A stretch of DNA of 6,633 bases from an uncultured Collinsella sp. (GCA_902478985.1 CABSNH010000088.1:1-6633); one strand, 5' to 3'; positions 1 through 6,135 are shown, counted from the first letter of the stretch. A program made the numbers and translations. The notes: generated from the letters alone by a model not told the origin.

Positions 1-137
1 ATGCCAAACTAATGTTGACTGTCCATTTTCCGAAATAACTTGCTCTAGGTAGCACTTTTTAAGCCAATTCCAAGGAGCAATTGAAGGCTATTCGCAACTA
101 AAACCCTAGCTTCCGCGACCGTTTTCCACCCGCGCGG
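1..137. other. AT-rich non-coding stretch
   Basis: No convincing reading frame is present. The first 60 bases are about 37% G+C by hand count, well below the rest of the window. It lies downstream of the minus-strand nuclease-like gene, but I see no strong hairpin with a T-run that would terminate that gene. The composition fits an intergenic spacer in an accessory region. Confidence 0.5.
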
Positions 138-1187
138 CTACATTCCCGCCCAATCGATAAAAATCTCCTCACGAAGCCGCCGTTCGAGCTCTTGCTGCCG
201 CGGTGTCTTGTCTTTCAACGGCATATCGAGATAGGACATGATGAGTTCCATCACTACATGGAAGGCATCGGAGTCGACCAGCTGACCATAGGTCATCAGA
301 ACGACGGGATATCCCATGGCTTGCAGGGCCGTCGTTCGATCGGAGTCCGAGATCTTGGATTCTATGGATCCGTGAATGGCTTTACCTTGACATTCAACCA
401 GGCACTCCCGGCTGCCGTCCTTATTTGACAGCAAGATATCGGCGTAGCGCCTATCAAGCCCCGAAATCAGGCGGGCGCTGCGCGTCATGCGAATCTCAAC
501 ATTATTGGTAAGGCGCAGCCCTTCGCCGCCGCGCAGCCTCGAAAGGCCAAACAGCATCGAAGCTTGGACCTCAAGCGGCGATGCCACAACCCCCGTAATG
601 CATTTCGCGGCACGTGTGAATGATTTAGCACCGCGGAGTCCCTGGATCTTATTGGCGAACTGCGTAAGGTCAGAGAGCTCGATCAAGGGAGGTCGTTTCC
701 ACAAGTCCGTTGGATTCCCCGAGGCATCCTTTACGTTTTCCCAGCCCGACCGTGCGTCACCCCACCGGCTCCCATATGCCTGCTCAAGCGCCAACTTTAC
801 TTGAGGTGCAATCTTGCACACGGCAAAGGTGCCGCACATCTCATACATGCACATGATCAGACGCTCGTTTGAGACCGAGGAAGCTAGGGTCAGCAGCGTA
901 AAGAGCGGGGACGCGGCATCAAGGCCAAACTCTGTCTGCCGCACGGAGCCAAACGGCCTCTCCCCGTTCCAAACATGCCTGACGATGCGACCGCCCTTAC
1001 GTCCGCAGCCGCCCTGCGCCAACACATGTAACGGGGTGCCCAGGAAATGCTTGACGAGCGGATGCTCACAAAGACGTTCCCTGCGCGGATCGTCCACAGA
1101 ATCGGGCAGGTCCGGCATTATTGCCAAAACCTGTGGAGGTATCCGGTGATACCGAAAGGCAGATATGTCGCACAGCATGTCGTCCAT
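138..1187 (-). CDS. Orphan protein with C-terminal PD-(D/E)XK nuclease-like (DUF559/AbiEi-like) domain
   Basis: From the ATG at 1187 this is a 349-residue soluble protein of unknown function. The frame stays open to a TTG at 1316, which would add 43 Arg/Ser-rich residues. I chose the internal ATG because family-like sequence (DISAFRYHRIPP) begins just after it, although it has no good ribosome binding site. The C-terminal third carries the signature of a PD-(D/E)XK fold: an acidic residue in a helix (SPLEV, E206), an Asp at a strand start (YADILL, D250), then E-C-Q (E265, Q267) followed by G-K. After that come D283-R284 and a GYPVVLMTYGQL strand, as in DUF559/Vsr-like proteins. The N-terminal and middle parts resemble the layout of AbiEi-type proteins that combine a DNA-binding region with such a domain. 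No toxin partner gene is adjacent. Its base composition is less G+C-rich than its neighbours, which hints at horizontal origin. Nuclease activity is inferred only, and it could equally be a regulator that uses this fold for DNA binding. Confidence 0.7.
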   Translation of the reverse strand: MDDMLCDISAFRYHRIPPQVLAIMPDLPDSVDDPRRERLCEHPLVKHFLGTPLHVLAQGGCGRKGGRIVRHVWNGERPFGSVRQTEFGLDAASPLFTLLTLASSVSNERLIMCMYEMCGTFAVCKIAPQVKLALEQAYGSRWGDARSGWENVKDASGNPTDLWKRPPLIELSDLTQFANKIQGLRGAKSFTRAAKCITGVVASPLEVQASMLFGLSRLRGGEGLRLTNNVEIRMTRSARLISGLDRRYADILLSNKDGSRECLVECQGKAIHGSIESKISDSDRTTALQAMGYPVVLMTYGQLVDSDAFHVVMELIMSYLDMPLKDKTPRQQELERRLREEIFIDWAGM

Positions 1188-1298
1188 GAAAGGTACGTAC
1201 CCACCGCGTCGTTTGTAAACCCGCCCGGACGGCAAACGCGATGGCTCGGCCTGCGAACGGTAAATGCTGCTACGCGCGCGTCGCGAATCTGCAGGTGA

Positions 1299-1333
1299 CT
1301 CACAATCGGTTTGCAAAGCAAACTGATTGTGAG
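1299..1333. promoter_or_regulatory. Inverted repeat between divergent genes, overlapping a ribosome binding site
   Basis: Arms 1299-1314 and 1318-1333 pair over 16 bp, with one G-T wobble and a 3-nt AAA centre. The right arm contains three of the four bases of the GAGG ribosome binding site (1331-1334) that precedes the ATG at 1341. As DNA it could be an operator for the two divergent genes. As RNA it would hide the ribosome binding site. Neither direction has a T-run, so a terminator is unlikely. Confidence 0.55.
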
Positions 1334-1340
1334 GTTACAT

Positions 1341-1906
1341 ATGGTTGATGAGGACTTTGCCTGGCGCCTTGTGCAGGAGCTTGTGAAGATTGACAGCTCG
1401 GACCCCGGGTGCGTATGAGGGCGAGATCGAGCGCTATATCAAGGCGTTGGCTGAGGAGCGGATGGCGCAGCTGAGCCATCCAGTACTCGGTGCCGTGCAG
1501 ATTGAGGAGCTCGAAGTACTCCCCGGGCGCCGCAACCTTATGATTACCGTGCCGGGCGTGAGCGACGAGGCGAGGCTCGTCTACATCTGCCACATGGATA
1601 CCGTCACCCTGGGACGCCATCGAGCGCGACCCAGGCTCTCCCCTCCTAGCTGCGCTCAAGCGCGCCGCCGATGACGTGACAGACGCGGACGTGCCCGCCA
1701 GCTTCTTTACCGGCTGCACCGATACCGCCGTCATTGCCGGCAAGACGGGTTACCGCAATTGCATGAGCTACGGCCCCGGCTCGTTAGCGCTCGCGCACAA
1801 GCCCAACGAGTATATGCCCCATGCCGATATCGTTCGCTGCCAGAACGTACTCATCGCGCTTGTTGACAACACGCTCTGGGACGCAAGCGTCCAAGTTGGG
1901 GCATAA
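1341..1906 (+). pseudogene. M20 family metallopeptidase (ArgE/DapE-like), frameshifted and internally deleted
   Basis: The gene starts at the ATG at 1341 with GAGG upstream and reads MVDEDFAWRLVQELVKIDSS normally. It then meets a TGA at about 1416 because of one extra base near 1400-1410 (GACCCCGGG). In the next frame the M20 sequence continues as PGAYEGEIERYIK, and reaches the metal-site motif HMDTV (bases 1591-1605) and LG. At about 1612 the sequence jumps frame again to DAIERDPGSPLLAALKRA, close to the start of the C-terminal part, and ends with GTD-like CTDTAVIAGKTG, a YGPG segment and AHKPNEY, the usual C-terminal metal-binding His region. Only about 190 residues remain of the roughly 380-400 expected. 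The second half of the metal site and most of the lid/dimerisation domain are missing. An intact family member would remove an N-terminal or acyl group from a small peptide or amino acid in the cytoplasm. This copy cannot be functional. Confidence 0.85.
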
Positions 1907-1945
1907 TAAGCCGCGAACAAACCGACTCGCGCGTTAGGACCGCCC

Positions 1946-2626
1946 ATGAAAGCACTTCCGTTTCCCTGCATCCGCCCAGCTCAGGACCGCGTGCTCGAAG
2001 CGCTGCCGCAGATGGGCGGTATCCTGAGCAGCAACGACGCCCTGCGCGACGCCATCGCCGACGGGCTTATGCTCAAAGATCCGGGCGCGGCGTATTACGT
2101 GTACGAGTGCTCGGGCGAACCGGGTCGCGTAACGGGCGTTGTGGCGATTTGCCCGGTCGGCGTGCTGGCGTGCGACGACGCGCCCTCCGCAGGTACAGCC
2201 GCAGCCGCCCGTGCAATCGCCGCGCTTAAGGTCCAGCCGCGCCCTGTAACGCTCGCCTACGAGGCCTCACCCGTCATGGATATCATCCTGGGCGCCGCCA
2301 AAGAGGGTGCGTCGCTCTATGCCGTCACCGACCCCGCCGGCATTACGCACCGCGCGTGGGAGGTCAAGCGCGAGGACGCCGTTGCCGCCATCCGAGCCAT
2401 GCTCGACCAGGCACCAGAGCCGGCGCCGGCTGACGACCCCACCTATGCCGCCGCGCTGACAGGGGCGGCGCAGCTCCTGGCGGACGAGGCCCGCACAGCC
2501 GGCACCTACACGGGCAAAGAGCCGTTCAACTTTACCGTTGCCGCGTTATTCCCCGCCGCACAGGTCGCCGGCGGCGCACCGCAGGTTCCAACGGGTCTGC
2601 TCACCCACCAGATCGCAAGGTTCTAA
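1946..2626 (+). CDS. DUF1015 family protein, short and degenerate
   Basis: This 226-residue soluble protein is an Ala/Pro-rich relative of DUF1015, a family of unknown function. Recognisable blocks are the N-terminal LPFPCIRP, the AYYVYEC segment (49-55), LYAVTDPAGITHRAWEV (124-140), and EPFNFTVAALFPAAQV (192-207), which corresponds to the family's NY-rich strand. The usual hallmark ADGHHR is here ADDPTY (162-167), so the conserved His and Arg residues are lost. The protein ends about 20 residues after the LFPAAQ block, whereas typical members run to about 400 residues. The start has only a weak purine stretch (AGGA) upstream. It lies 39 bases after the dead peptidase and ends before a strong bidirectional terminator. 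It may be a lineage-specific short form or a decaying copy, and no function can be assigned. Confidence 0.75.
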   Translation: MKALPFPCIRPAQDRVLEALPQMGGILSSNDALRDAIADGLMLKDPGAAYYVYECSGEPGRVTGVVAICPVGVLACDDAPSAGTAAAARAIAALKVQPRPVTLAYEASPVMDIILGAAKEGASLYAVTDPAGITHRAWEVKREDAVAAIRAMLDQAPEPAPADDPTYAAALTGAAQLLADEARTAGTYTGKEPFNFTVAALFPAAQVAGGAPQVPTGLLTHQIARF

Positions 2627-2670
2627 CAGGGCGTAAACGCCCAGTACAAAGACTCGGCAGCTCAACAAAC

Positions 2671-2710
2671 AAGGGGCGGGGATACATGCGCATGCATCCC
2701 CGCCCCTTTC
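2671..2710. terminator. Bidirectional rho-independent terminator
   Basis: Perfect 13-bp G+C-rich arms (2671-2683 and 2696-2708) enclose a 12-nt apex that is itself partly palindromic (ATGCGCAT). A short T-run follows on the plus strand, and a T-rich stretch follows on the minus strand. It lies between the convergent DUF1015 and histidine phosphatase genes, so it can serve both. Confidence 0.85.
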
Positions 2711-2753
2711 GCATCGAACAATGATGTCGGCGATCCGCATCGCCACGCCCGCG

Positions 2754-3389
2754 CTACCCGCGCTGCGGACCCGCTGCCGCCACGAGCGGCTCAAGACCCA
2801 GCTCGCGCGCATAATCTTCTTGCGTAAAGACTTCGACCAGTTCAAACGTATCCGTCGCATCGTCAAACGCAAAATGCAGCACCGAGCAGTTGCCCGGAAC
2901 GCGCTCGCGCTCGTCGGCCGCCGCTCCCCTCACGTGGTCCAAAAATTCCTTGATGGACGAGGCGTGGCTCACCGCGAGCACGCACTCGTGGTCCGGACGT
3001 CGCATAAGATCGGTCAACGTCGCCACCATGCGCTCGCGCACCTGCATCTGCCCCTCGCCGCCAAATTGGCGGTAGAAGTCACGCCACGGACGCTCGGGCA
3101 TGAGCATCACGCGCTCGGCCTCAAAATCGCCAAAGAACCACTCGCACAGACCGTCCAGACGCTCGTAGGCAAGGCCCGGCCACAGGTTGGCGATAGTCTG
3201 CTCGGTGCGATGCAGCGTCGAGGTGTAGGCGTGGTCGGGCTCGATGCCGCGCGCTCGCAAGAACATGCCAGCGCGCGCCGCCTGCTCGCAGCCCAACTGC
3301 GTGAGCGGCGAATCACTCCAGCCCTGAATAATGCGCTTGAGGTTAAATATCGTCTGTCCATGACGGACCAGATACAGGTCTTTATTCAT
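2754..3389 (-). CDS. Histidine phosphatase family protein (second of a tandem pair)
   Basis: This 211-residue cytoplasmic protein belongs to the phosphoglycerate mutase-like branch of the histidine phosphatase superfamily. It hydrolyses a phosphate ester by way of a phospho-histidine intermediate. The substrate cannot be told from sequence. The catalytic R9-H10-G11 triplet follows strand DLYLV, R61 lies in LHRT, E83 in CEW is the likely acid/base, and H142 lies in AVSHASS. The start is an ATG with AAAGGA five bases upstream. It is the last gene of a minus-strand unit, 24 bases after the stop of its paralog, and is followed by the strong terminator at 2671-2710. It has an extra acidic/basic tail after FELVEVF compared with the paralog. 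The substrate could be a sugar phosphate or a cofactor intermediate such as alpha-ribazole phosphate; nothing nearby decides this. Confidence 0.9.
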   Translation of the reverse strand: MNKDLYLVRHGQTIFNLKRIIQGWSDSPLTQLGCEQAARAGMFLRARGIEPDHAYTSTLHRTEQTIANLWPGLAYERLDGLCEWFFGDFEAERVMLMPERPWRDFYRQFGGEGQMQVRERMVATLTDLMRRPDHECVLAVSHASSIKEFLDHVRGAAADERERVPGNCSVLHFAFDDATDTFELVEVFTQEDYARELGLEPLVAAAGPQRG

Positions 3390-3413
3390 AGGGGTCCTTT
3401 CGTTCGTTACCAG

Positions 3414-3950
3414 TCAAGGAGCGAAAACGCCCCCGTCGCAATAGCCAAAATGAAGCACGGCACCGTTGTCGGGCTGTCCTCCCCCGCCGGCCACATACTC
3501 AAGAAACTCCTGACAGGCAGAGCCATGAGAGACCGCAAGCACACGATCGTGCTGCGGTCGGGCCATAATGCGGGACAGCGCCGCAACCATGCGCGCCCGT
3601 AGCTCGCCTTCAGATTCGCCACCAAAGGCCACCGGATAATCACCCCAGGGCTGCGGCGGCATCTCGCAATTTGATGTGCCCTCCAGCGAGCCCAGATGCC
3701 ACTCGCGCAGGTCATCGACCAGCTCTATGGAACGGCCCTCGCCAACGATCAGCTCTGCCGTACACCGTGCCCGACCCAACGGAGACGAATACGCATGGTC
3801 AAAGGAGATGCCGCGCGCCTCAAACGCCGCGCGCGTCGCCAGTGCCTGCTCGCGCCCGCGCGCCGTAAGCGGCGAATCGTGCCAGCCCTGCAAAATGTTC
3901 TGCACATTGAGCTCGGTCTGCCCATGCCGCACCAAATACAGATCAGCCAC
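3414..3950 (-). CDS. Histidine phosphatase family protein (first of a tandem pair), likely 3'-end frameshift
   Basis: This 178-residue paralog of the downstream phosphatase has the same catalytic set: R8-H9-G10 after DLYLV, R60 in LGRA, E83 in REW and H142 in AVSHGSA. Shared blocks such as QGW.DSPLT and P.W.D...FGGE show it arose by tandem duplication. The start is GTG; an ATG two bases upstream is in another frame. A strong AGGGGAGGG (minus strand, 3962-3954) stands very close to the GTG. The last residues read CDGGVFAP and stop. Removing one base from the G5 tract at 3430-3434 instead gives CDGAFSLLDW and a TAA at 3407-3409, which matches the FELVEV strand of the paralog. A one-base insertion or a sequencing error is therefore likely, giving 180 residues in the repaired form. 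All catalytic residues lie before this point. Confidence 0.88.
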   Translation of the reverse strand: MADLYLVRHGQTELNVQNILQGWHDSPLTARGREQALATRAAFEARGISFDHAYSSPLGRARCTAELIVGEGRSIELVDDLREWHLGSLEGTSNCEMPPQPWGDYPVAFGGESEGELRARMVAALSRIMARPQHDRVLAVSHGSACQEFLEYVAGGGGQPDNGAVLHFGYCDGGVFAP

Positions 3951-3965
3951 ATGCCCTCCCCTCGT

Positions 3966-4000
3966 ACCACCACAAAGGGGACGGGCACCTTTGTGGTGGT
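3966..4000. repeat. REP-like palindrome in the nitroreductase-phosphatase gap
   Basis: Perfect 13-bp arms (3966-3978 and 3988-4000, ACCACCACAAAGG and its complement) enclose a 9-nt loop with a GGGGACGGGCACC core across arm and loop. It fills much of the 82-base gap between co-directional genes. No T-run follows on either strand, so it is not a standard terminator. Dispersed intergenic palindromes with a similar GGGGACAGGCACC core occur in many bacterial genomes. Membership of such a family is inferred from memory. Confidence 0.6.
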
Positions 4001-4032
4001 TTACCGCCGGATCACGCCGCGGCGACGCTCAA

Positions 4033-4704
4033 CTACACCAGTACGTCGGCGAGTGGACGCTTGGGTACGTGGTGTACCTGCGCCTCGTCACGCCAGTAAT
4101 TAATAGAGCCGTCGGGGTTGGAATCAATTGCATCGATCACCTGTGTCTCGGCGGGAACGCCAAAGACCATGATCAGCTTGACCTCGTACTTGTCGCCGTC
4201 AAGTCCCATGACATCAATCGCACGAGGCGGAAAAGCCTTGAACATGCACGCCGCCACCTCGGGCGTAGCGCTGCGGGCGGCGAGCATCATCGTCTGCGCG
4301 GCGATACCAGCGTCTGCCTCGGTGATTGGCGCGGCAGGCTTGCCCGGAGCGGGACGCTCGGCAAGGATCGCGATATAGCCGGTCGGGCGCTCGCCCTCGA
4401 CAGGACCCGACCAATCCTTGAGCGCACCAGCCCATGTGAGCTTTTCAAATAAGCTCGAACACTCCTCGGCGTCGCTCACCACATGAAAACGCAGACGCTG
4501 AGCATTAGCGCCGCAGGGAGCCAGGTGCGCCAGCTCTGCCAGCTCAAGCAAAAACTCGCGCGGTACGCGCATGGACTCGTCAAATCGACGGCATGTGCGG
4601 GCACGACGGACCAGCGCGTCAAACGATTCCAGACCGAGTTTTTCGCAACCTTGCTTTGCCATCAACTCCACGCTCGACGGCGCCGCGGGAACAGCTTCGT
4701 TCAT
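4033..4704 (-). CDS. Nitroreductase family protein
   Basis: This 223-residue flavoprotein of the nitroreductase family probably binds FMN and uses NAD(P)H to reduce an unidentified electron acceptor in the cytoplasm. Family features are RRARTCRRFDES (33-44) for the FMN phosphate, the helix plus APCGANAQRLRF (62-73), where substitution of the usual S-x-x-N-x-Q is partial, and DAGIAAQTMMLAA (131-143). The C-terminal part is MFKAFPPRAIDVMGLDGDKYEVKLIMVFGVPAE (154-186). I chose the ATG at 4704 because conserved sequence begins soon after it and GGGGG lies five bases upstream. The frame stays open to 4872, but the added residues are unlike the family and run across the regulatory region. The gene is first in a minus-strand unit with two histidine phosphatases, and an iron-box-like site lies 29 bases upstream. 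Its physiological substrate is unknown. A role as a flavin or ferric reductase is possible but unproven. Confidence 0.88.
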   Translation of the reverse strand: MNEAVPAAPSSVELMAKQGCEKLGLESFDALVRRARTCRRFDESMRVPREFLLELAELAHLAPCGANAQRLRFHVVSDAEECSSLFEKLTWAGALKDWSGPVEGERPTGYIAILAERPAPGKPAAPITEADAGIAAQTMMLAARSATPEVAACMFKAFPPRAIDVMGLDGDKYEVKLIMVFGVPAETQVIDAIDSNPDGSINYWRDEAQVHHVPKRPLADVLV

Positions 4705-4966
4705 AGAGACCCCCAATACAAGGCAATTGTTCTTAGGAAAATCTAACCTAAAACGCAGGCAATAACGAACAGGGCCGCAATGTTCTACACCTGTTGAATA
4801 GAAAAACGCGACATGGGGAACAACGAGAACAAATCGGGACCTTTGGGTTACACTTCGCCCTCCCCAACCCATACGCCGGTGCCTTTAGGCGATACTTGTT
4901 GTAGCAACTGCGGCATACGCCGCAAAAACAACAATGACGGCAAACGCCGTGCGGAAAGGAGACCTC
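4705..4966. other. Divergent intergenic region between nitroreductase and HdeD-like genes
   Basis: Besides the iron-box-like site, it holds a nested hairpin just upstream of the HdeD-like gene. Outer arms are TTGTTGT (4896-4902) and ACAACAA (4928-4934), and inner arms are TGCGGC (4909-4914) and GCCGCA (4919-4924) around a 4-nt loop. I found no good sigma-70 promoter for the plus strand; a TACACT at 4849-4854 is the best -10 guess, with no matching -35. No small gene or known riboswitch is recognised. Confidence 0.4.
4733..4751 (-). promoter_or_regulatory. Iron-box-like operator (DtxR/IdeR type) upstream of nitroreductase
   Basis: Read on the minus strand the site is TTAGGTTAGATTTTCCTAA. The known DtxR/IdeR consensus is TTAGGTTAGSCTAACCTAA, and 15 of 19 positions agree, including all nine of the first half-site. 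A weak promoter can be drawn across it: TTGCCT (4757-4762), a 17-base spacer, and TTCCTA (4734-4739). Its -10 would lie inside the box, as expected for iron-dependent repression. The promoter elements are poor, but the operator match is strong. Confidence 0.6.
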
Positions 4967-5569
4967 ATGGGCATCTTTAAGAACGACGACCAGCAGTCGA
5001 ATCTGTTTGGATTTGACGAGAAAAGCATGGCAGGCAAGGCAATCAAGGCCGTGCGCTGGATCTACGCCGCCACGGGCGTCATCGCACTGCTTGCCGGCAT
5101 CGCGCTGCTGTTTGCGCCCGCCAAGTCCCTCGTCTTCCTGACGACCGTCCTGGGCTTCTACTTTGTGATCACGGCTGGCGTCAGGCTGTTCACCGCCATT
5201 TTTGAGCCGCTGCTGCCCGCCGGCTGGCGCGTCACGAGCATCATCTCCAACCTGATCATCATTCTGGGCGGCGTCATAATCCTGCGCAACCAGGCCTTCT
5301 CGACCGCGACGCTCACCACGCTCGTGGTGGTCGTGGCCGGCTTTGGCTGGATTGTCGAAGGTGTCATGTCCATTCTGGAATCCGAGCTTTCGTCTAACCG
5401 CGCCCTCGCTATCCTGAGCGGCGCGCTCTCCATCATCGCCGGCGTGTTCGTGTTTATCTATCCGCTGTGGTCGGCAAAGATGCTCGTCATCTTTAGCGGC
5501 GCCGCGCTCCTGGTGTTTGGCGTGACGCTGATTATTCGCGCTATCCGCTTTGGCAAGCTGGTGCACTAG
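4967..5569 (+). CDS. HdeD-like (DUF308) six-helix membrane protein
   Basis: This 200-residue inner-membrane protein has about six hydrophobic segments, roughly at residues 29-50, 54-76, 90-107, 113-135, 146-165 and 170-191. They follow a 28-residue charged cytoplasmic-type N-terminus (MGIFKNDDQQ). The pattern of paired helices with repeated Gly-rich turns (GVIALLAGIALLF, GALSIIAGVFVF) is that of DUF308/HdeD. In Escherichia coli HdeD is linked to acid resistance, but most family members are uncharacterised. The ATG at 4967 has GGAAAGGAG (4953-4961) at good spacing. An upstream in-frame ATG at 4934 lacks such a site and would place extra residues before the conserved start. Its stop codon is directly followed by the start of the DUF188 gene, so the two are likely co-transcribed and translationally coupled. 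Confidence 0.85.
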   Translation: MGIFKNDDQQSNLFGFDEKSMAGKAIKAVRWIYAATGVIALLAGIALLFAPAKSLVFLTTVLGFYFVITAGVRLFTAIFEPLLPAGWRVTSIISNLIIILGGVIILRNQAFSTATLTTLVVVVAGFGWIVEGVMSILESELSSNRALAILSGALSIIAGVFVFIYPLWSAKMLVIFSGAALLVFGVTLIIRAIRFGKLVH

Positions 5570-6052
5570 ATGCCGCGGACGCTGTTTATTGATGCCGACG
5601 CCTGCCCGGTTACGCGCGAGTCGATCGACTGCGCGCGGCGGGCGGGCGTCGCCGTGGTGATTGCCGGCAACAGCACGCAGAACCTGGAGCGGCACATTCG
5701 CCGCGACGATCCACGTGATGCCAAGCACGCGCGACGCGGCTTTTGGGTCACCACGCTCGATGTGAGCGTGGGCGCCGATAGTGCCGACTTTGCCATTGTC
5801 GAACGTCTGCAGGCGGGCGACGTGGTCGTGACGCAGGACATTGGCCTGGCGAGCATGGTGCTCGGCCGCGATGCCTCCGCCATCGGCGTGCGCGGGCGCG
5901 TGTACGACAAGGCGACCATCGACATGCAGCTGTTTATTCGTCACGAGGAAAAGAAAGTGCGCCGCGCTGGCGGTCGCACCCGCGGGCCAGCAGCCTTCAC
6001 CAGCGAAGACCGCGCCCGCTTTAAGCGCAACCTCACCGAGCTGCTGCGCTAA
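5570..6052 (+). CDS. YaiI/YqxD family protein (DUF188, UPF0178)
   Basis: This 160-residue cytoplasmic protein is of normal family length. It shows the family's conserved blocks in order: DADACPV (8-14), GNSTQN (33-38), VSVGADSADFAI (65-76), GDVVVTQDIGLA (83-94), IGVRGRVYDKATI (105-117) and the tail RTRGPAAFTSEDRARFKRNL (136-155). The Asp-rich layout is like PIN/NYN-type nuclease folds, and a role in RNA metabolism has been suggested for the family, but no activity is established. The ATG follows the preceding TAG with no gap and has only a weak ribosome binding site, so translation probably relies on ribosomes finishing the HdeD-like gene. A perfect terminator follows three bases after the stop. 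Confidence 0.93.
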   Translation: MPRTLFIDADACPVTRESIDCARRAGVAVVIAGNSTQNLERHIRRDDPRDAKHARRGFWVTTLDVSVGADSADFAIVERLQAGDVVVTQDIGLASMVLGRDASAIGVRGRVYDKATIDMQLFIRHEEKKVRRAGGRTRGPAAFTSEDRARFKRNLTELLR

Positions 6053-6054
6053 CC

Positions 6055-6099
6055 AAGGCAGATTTTTGGGACATGCCTAAAAATCTGCCTTTTTGTTTT
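6055..6099 (+). terminator. Rho-independent terminator after the DUF188 gene
   Basis: Perfect 13-bp arms AAGGCAGATTTTT (6055-6067) and its complement (6079-6091) enclose an 11-nt loop. They are followed by TTTGTTTT. It ends the HdeD-like/DUF188 transcript. Confidence 0.92.
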
Positions 6100-6135
6100 G
6101 GACGGTGTGAGCGCTCAGGATCCGTGGCTCAACAA

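Noticed and set aside
1188..1316. Extension of the nuclease-like protein to the TTG at 1316
   Set aside because: The extra 43 residues are Arg/Ser-rich with non-coding-like codon choice, and the TTG lies inside the palindrome. I could not exclude it fully.
138..1906. Complete toxin-antitoxin or restriction system at the left end
   Set aside because: Only one nuclease-like protein is present, and its neighbour is a peptidase remnant, not a toxin, methylase or helicase.
2721..3602. Long open plus-strand frame across both histidine phosphatase genes
   Set aside because: It is antisense to two genes with clear catalytic motifs; the His/Arg-rich product has no recognisable family features and is a high-G+C shadow.
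3966..4000. Rho-independent terminator between nitroreductase and phosphatase
   Set aside because: No T-run follows the stem on either strand, so the genes may still be co-transcribed.
3676..4452. Plus-strand open frame spanning the phosphatase-nitroreductase gap
   Set aside because: It is antisense to both genes and crosses the palindrome, with no family signature.
4705..4872. N-terminal extension of the nitroreductase to a start at 4872
   Set aside because: The added 56 residues do not resemble the family, and the extension would run through the iron-box-like site. The ATG at 4704 precedes the conserved part.
4748..5944. 398-codon minus-strand open frame antisense to the HdeD-like and DUF188 genes
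   Set aside because: The product is low-complexity (Asp/Gly/His/Arg-rich) and lies opposite two well-supported genes, so it is a shadow frame.
6108..6117. 10-bp perfect palindrome TGAGCGCTCA
   Set aside because: It is short and isolated between two terminators, with no gene for it to control.
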